Assembly: GCA_002424865.1 (NCBI GenBank)
Contig: DILC01000013.1
Span: 1 to 8,173, forward strand
Source: Rhodocyclaceae bacterium UBA5602
GTDB taxonomy: Bacteria > Pseudomonadota > Gammaproteobacteria > Burkholderiales > Rhodocyclaceae
Length of the DNA stretch: 8,173 bases
Direction: 5' to 3'
Shown here: positions 6,865-8,173 of the stretch, piece by piece
Layout of the letters: each line of letters opens with the position of its first letter
Position numbering within the stretch: the first letter of the stretch is position 1
Translations under genes and position numbers: made by a program
Notes under the pieces: generated by a model
What the model saw: the letters and a program-made list of their open reading frames with translations, nothing else
Databases searched by the model: none
Told to the model about the DNA's origin: nothing

Positions 6865-7290
6865 ATGAAGCATGGCGGTTTAATGGCACTCAGATTAATG
6901 GCATGCCTATTGATTGCAGGATGTTTGCTTTCGGGCTGTGCCGGGCTGGCACTGACGGCGGTCGGTGTCGGCGGTGGTGCGGCAACCGCCCACCAGATGG
7001 GCGGCTTGGCTTACCGCACATTTACCGAACCCTTGCCGCGCGTGCGGAGTGCCGTGCTGGCAGCCTTCAGACGCATGGACATCAAACCGAAAACGACTGA
7101 AAAGATTGAACTGGGCGAGCGCATCCTCGCCCGGGTAGGCGACCGTGACATCGAAGTCGAGCTAGAGTCGCTGACACCCAAGACAACACGCATGCGTGTC
7201 GCCGCGCGGCGGGATGGCGGGTTGTTCATGGATTCGGCGACGGCAGTCGAAATCATCACCCAGACGGAAAAAGCATTTGGCTTGAACTAA
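6865..7290 (+). CDS. Small envelope lipoprotein, DUF3568-like
   Basis: A 141-residue predicted lipoprotein. The N-terminus has a short charged start, a hydrophobic core and a lipobox LLSGC with Cys25 as the likely acylated residue. An earlier LIAGC (Cys20) also fits the lipobox pattern, so the processing site is ambiguous. A Gly/Ala-rich stretch follows (LTAVGVGGGAATA), then a compact domain starting around YRTFTEPLPRVRSAVLAAFRRMDI and ending with ATAVEIITQTEKAFGLN. That arrangement resembles DUF3568 proteins of unknown function; the family match is from memory. ATG 6865 is preferred over GTG 6844 because it follows an AGGCGGGA purine stretch by 4 nt and gives a normal signal-peptide n-region. 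Residue Ala26 after Cys25 fits outer-membrane sorting (no Asp at +2). The next gene begins 13 bp after the stop. Confidence 0.75.
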   Translation: MKHGGLMALRLMACLLIAGCLLSGCAGLALTAVGVGGGAATAHQMGGLAYRTFTEPLPRVRSAVLAAFRRMDIKPKTTEKIELGERILARVGDRDIEVELESLTPKTTRMRVAARRDGGLFMDSATAVEIITQTEKAFGLN

Positions 7291-7292
7291 CT

Positions 7293-7297
7293 AGGAG
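7293..7297 (+). promoter_or_regulatory. Ribosome binding site AGGAG
   Basis: AGGAG lies 6 nt before the ATG at 7304. It is the strongest Shine-Dalgarno in the window and sits in the 13-bp gap after the lipoprotein stop. It fixes the downstream start and suggests translation from a shared transcript. Confidence 0.75.
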
Positions 7298-7303
7298 AAG
7301 ACC

Positions 7304-8101
7304 ATGAAAAAGCTGAATTTGTGTATCGTAAGCACGCTGTTCGCAAGTTCCCTGGCCCTGGCGCAAACCGCCACCCAAACCACCACCAGCACAACGGTTT
7401 CCCAGCCCGCGACGGCGACCGTGCCATCCAATAAGCTGACAACTGAATTTTCTGGCTGGGCAGGGTCGCCTGAAAACGCCGGCGCGCTGGTCAATGGCTT
7501 GCGCACAGGTACTAGCATCACTTTGACTTCGCCGGAAACGTCAGAAACAACCGGCACGTCCATAACCACCACGACCTTCTCGCCAACGACCAAGCCAATG
7601 GGCTATGGCAACATCCGCATCGCCCTGCAGCTGGCACAGGAGCAATTGGCCAGTCAGGGCATTAGCAATCCGACACCGGCAGAACTGCAAGGCGCGCTTG
7701 TCGGCATGCCGGGAAGTTCGACGCAAGGCATCCTGCAGATGCGCGCTGCAGGCATGGGCTGGGGACAGATCGCGAACACTATGGGCGTCAAGCTCGGCAC
7801 CGTGGTCAGCGGCAAGCAGCCAGCCACACCGACGACTGCCTACGGCAGATCCACCTCGGCCGGTGGTGCGCAAGGTGCGCAAACCCGCAAGGGTGTCGTG
7901 AGCGCCAGCGGCAATGCGTCCGCTGGGCGCTCATCCGGCATCACCAGTGGCGCGGGTGTCAGCAGTCAGGTGACGACCGGCCTGGGTCAAACCCACGGGC
8001 AAGGCGTTGGTGCGGGCGTGGTAAATGCCGGTGGCGGCAAAGCGGCTGGCTTGACAGGCAGCCATGCCGGAGGTAACGGCAAGGGCGGCGGCAAACCCTG
8101 A
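7304..8101 (+). CDS. Secreted Thr/Ser- and Gly-rich protein of unknown function
   Basis: A 265-residue protein with a clear Sec signal peptide (MKKLNLCIVSTLFASSLALA, likely cut after Ala20). The mature part has no cysteine. Three parts are visible: a Thr/Ser/Gln-rich linker (about 21-45); a conserved-looking core (about 48-172) with FSGWAGSPENAGALVNGLR, a second Thr-rich stretch, GYGNIRIALQLAQEQLA from residue 100, NPTPAELQGAL, and MRAAGMGWGQIANTMG from 146; and a Gly/Ser/Ala-rich tail (about 175-265) ending GNGKGGGKP. The core resembles uncharacterised betaproteobacterial proteins with a GMGWGQIA-type motif that I recall, but I cannot name a family or function. The strong AGGAG and 13-bp spacing suggest co-expression with the upstream lipoprotein, which would place both products in the envelope or outside the cell. 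The tail composition suggests a flexible, possibly surface or matrix-associated region; that is inference. Confidence 0.8.
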   Translation: MKKLNLCIVSTLFASSLALAQTATQTTTSTTVSQPATATVPSNKLTTEFSGWAGSPENAGALVNGLRTGTSITLTSPETSETTGTSITTTTFSPTTKPMGYGNIRIALQLAQEQLASQGISNPTPAELQGALVGMPGSSTQGILQMRAAGMGWGQIANTMGVKLGTVVSGKQPATPTTAYGRSTSAGGAQGAQTRKGVVSASGNASAGRSSGITSGAGVSSQVTTGLGQTHGQGVGAGVVNAGGGKAAGLTGSHAGGNGKGGGKP

Positions 8102-8156
8102 CAGGCCGGTGCCCCAACGGAAGCGCATTGGTGGCGTGCTGCGCAGGGGCTTGTCC

Positions 8157-8173
8157 ATGCGCCTATGCTTCGG
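8157..8173 (+). CDS. Possible start of a truncated downstream gene
   Basis: ATG at 8157 is preceded by AGGGG at 8145-8149 with 7-nt spacing, a good Shine-Dalgarno arrangement. The frame (M-R-L-C-F) stays open to the window end. Only five codons are visible, so no product can be proposed and the call may be chance. Confidence 0.25.

Noticed and set aside
8111..8135. Hairpin GCCCCAA/TTGG-T-GGC after the secreted protein as a terminator
   Set aside because: It has a bulge, a 10-nt loop and no T tract, so an intrinsic terminator is not supported.

Overview
The window reads as ordinary chromosomal DNA of a Gram-negative proteobacterium, most likely a betaproteobacterium (Nitrosomonadales-like). 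This is judged from the moderately high GC, the IlvA N-terminus (MDYLKKTLNARVYDVAIETP), a DUF3568-type lipoprotein, and a secreted Thr/Gly-rich protein of a kind I recall from that group. The genus is not determinable by eye. There are no rRNAs, tRNAs, CRISPR arrays, transposases or phage genes.

Layout. 1-90: leader with a perfect TATAAT -10 hexamer. 91-3309 (+): a cytoplasmic five-PAS GGDEF-EAL protein that should make and/or degrade cyclic-di-GMP, with all signature motifs intact, ending in a hairpin that overlaps its stop codon. 3365-3778 (-): a YqaA-type small DedA-superfamily membrane protein, convergent with the first gene. 3832-5355 (+): biosynthetic threonine ammonia-lyase IlvA with two C-terminal ACT-like domains, divergent from yqaA across only 53 bp. 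5356-5507: intergenic DNA with two hairpins. 5508-6758 (+): a PatB/MalY-type PLP-dependent C-S lyase. 6865-7290 and 7304-8101 (+): a short lipoprotein and a secreted low-complexity protein, 13 bp apart and probably one transcript. 8157-8173: possible start of another gene, cut by the window edge.

Functionally, IlvA (threonine to 2-oxobutanoate) and the MalY/PatB lyase (cystathionine or cysteine conjugates to thiol, pyruvate and ammonia) are both PLP enzymes of amino-acid metabolism. The gap and candidate terminators between them do not prove an operon. The c-di-GMP protein and the envelope pair appear independent of them.

The most notable observation lies inside malY. About 33 extra codons sit between the PLP-contacting SDEIH motif and the catalytic SKTFN lysine motif. 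They coincide with a roughly 96-bp palindromic element (6139-6234) that has imperfect terminal inverted repeats and two internal hairpins, and that leaves the frame open. This looks like an in-frame, repeat-derived protein insertion, analogous in principle to Rickettsia palindromic elements. I see no convincing new defence or mobile system elsewhere.
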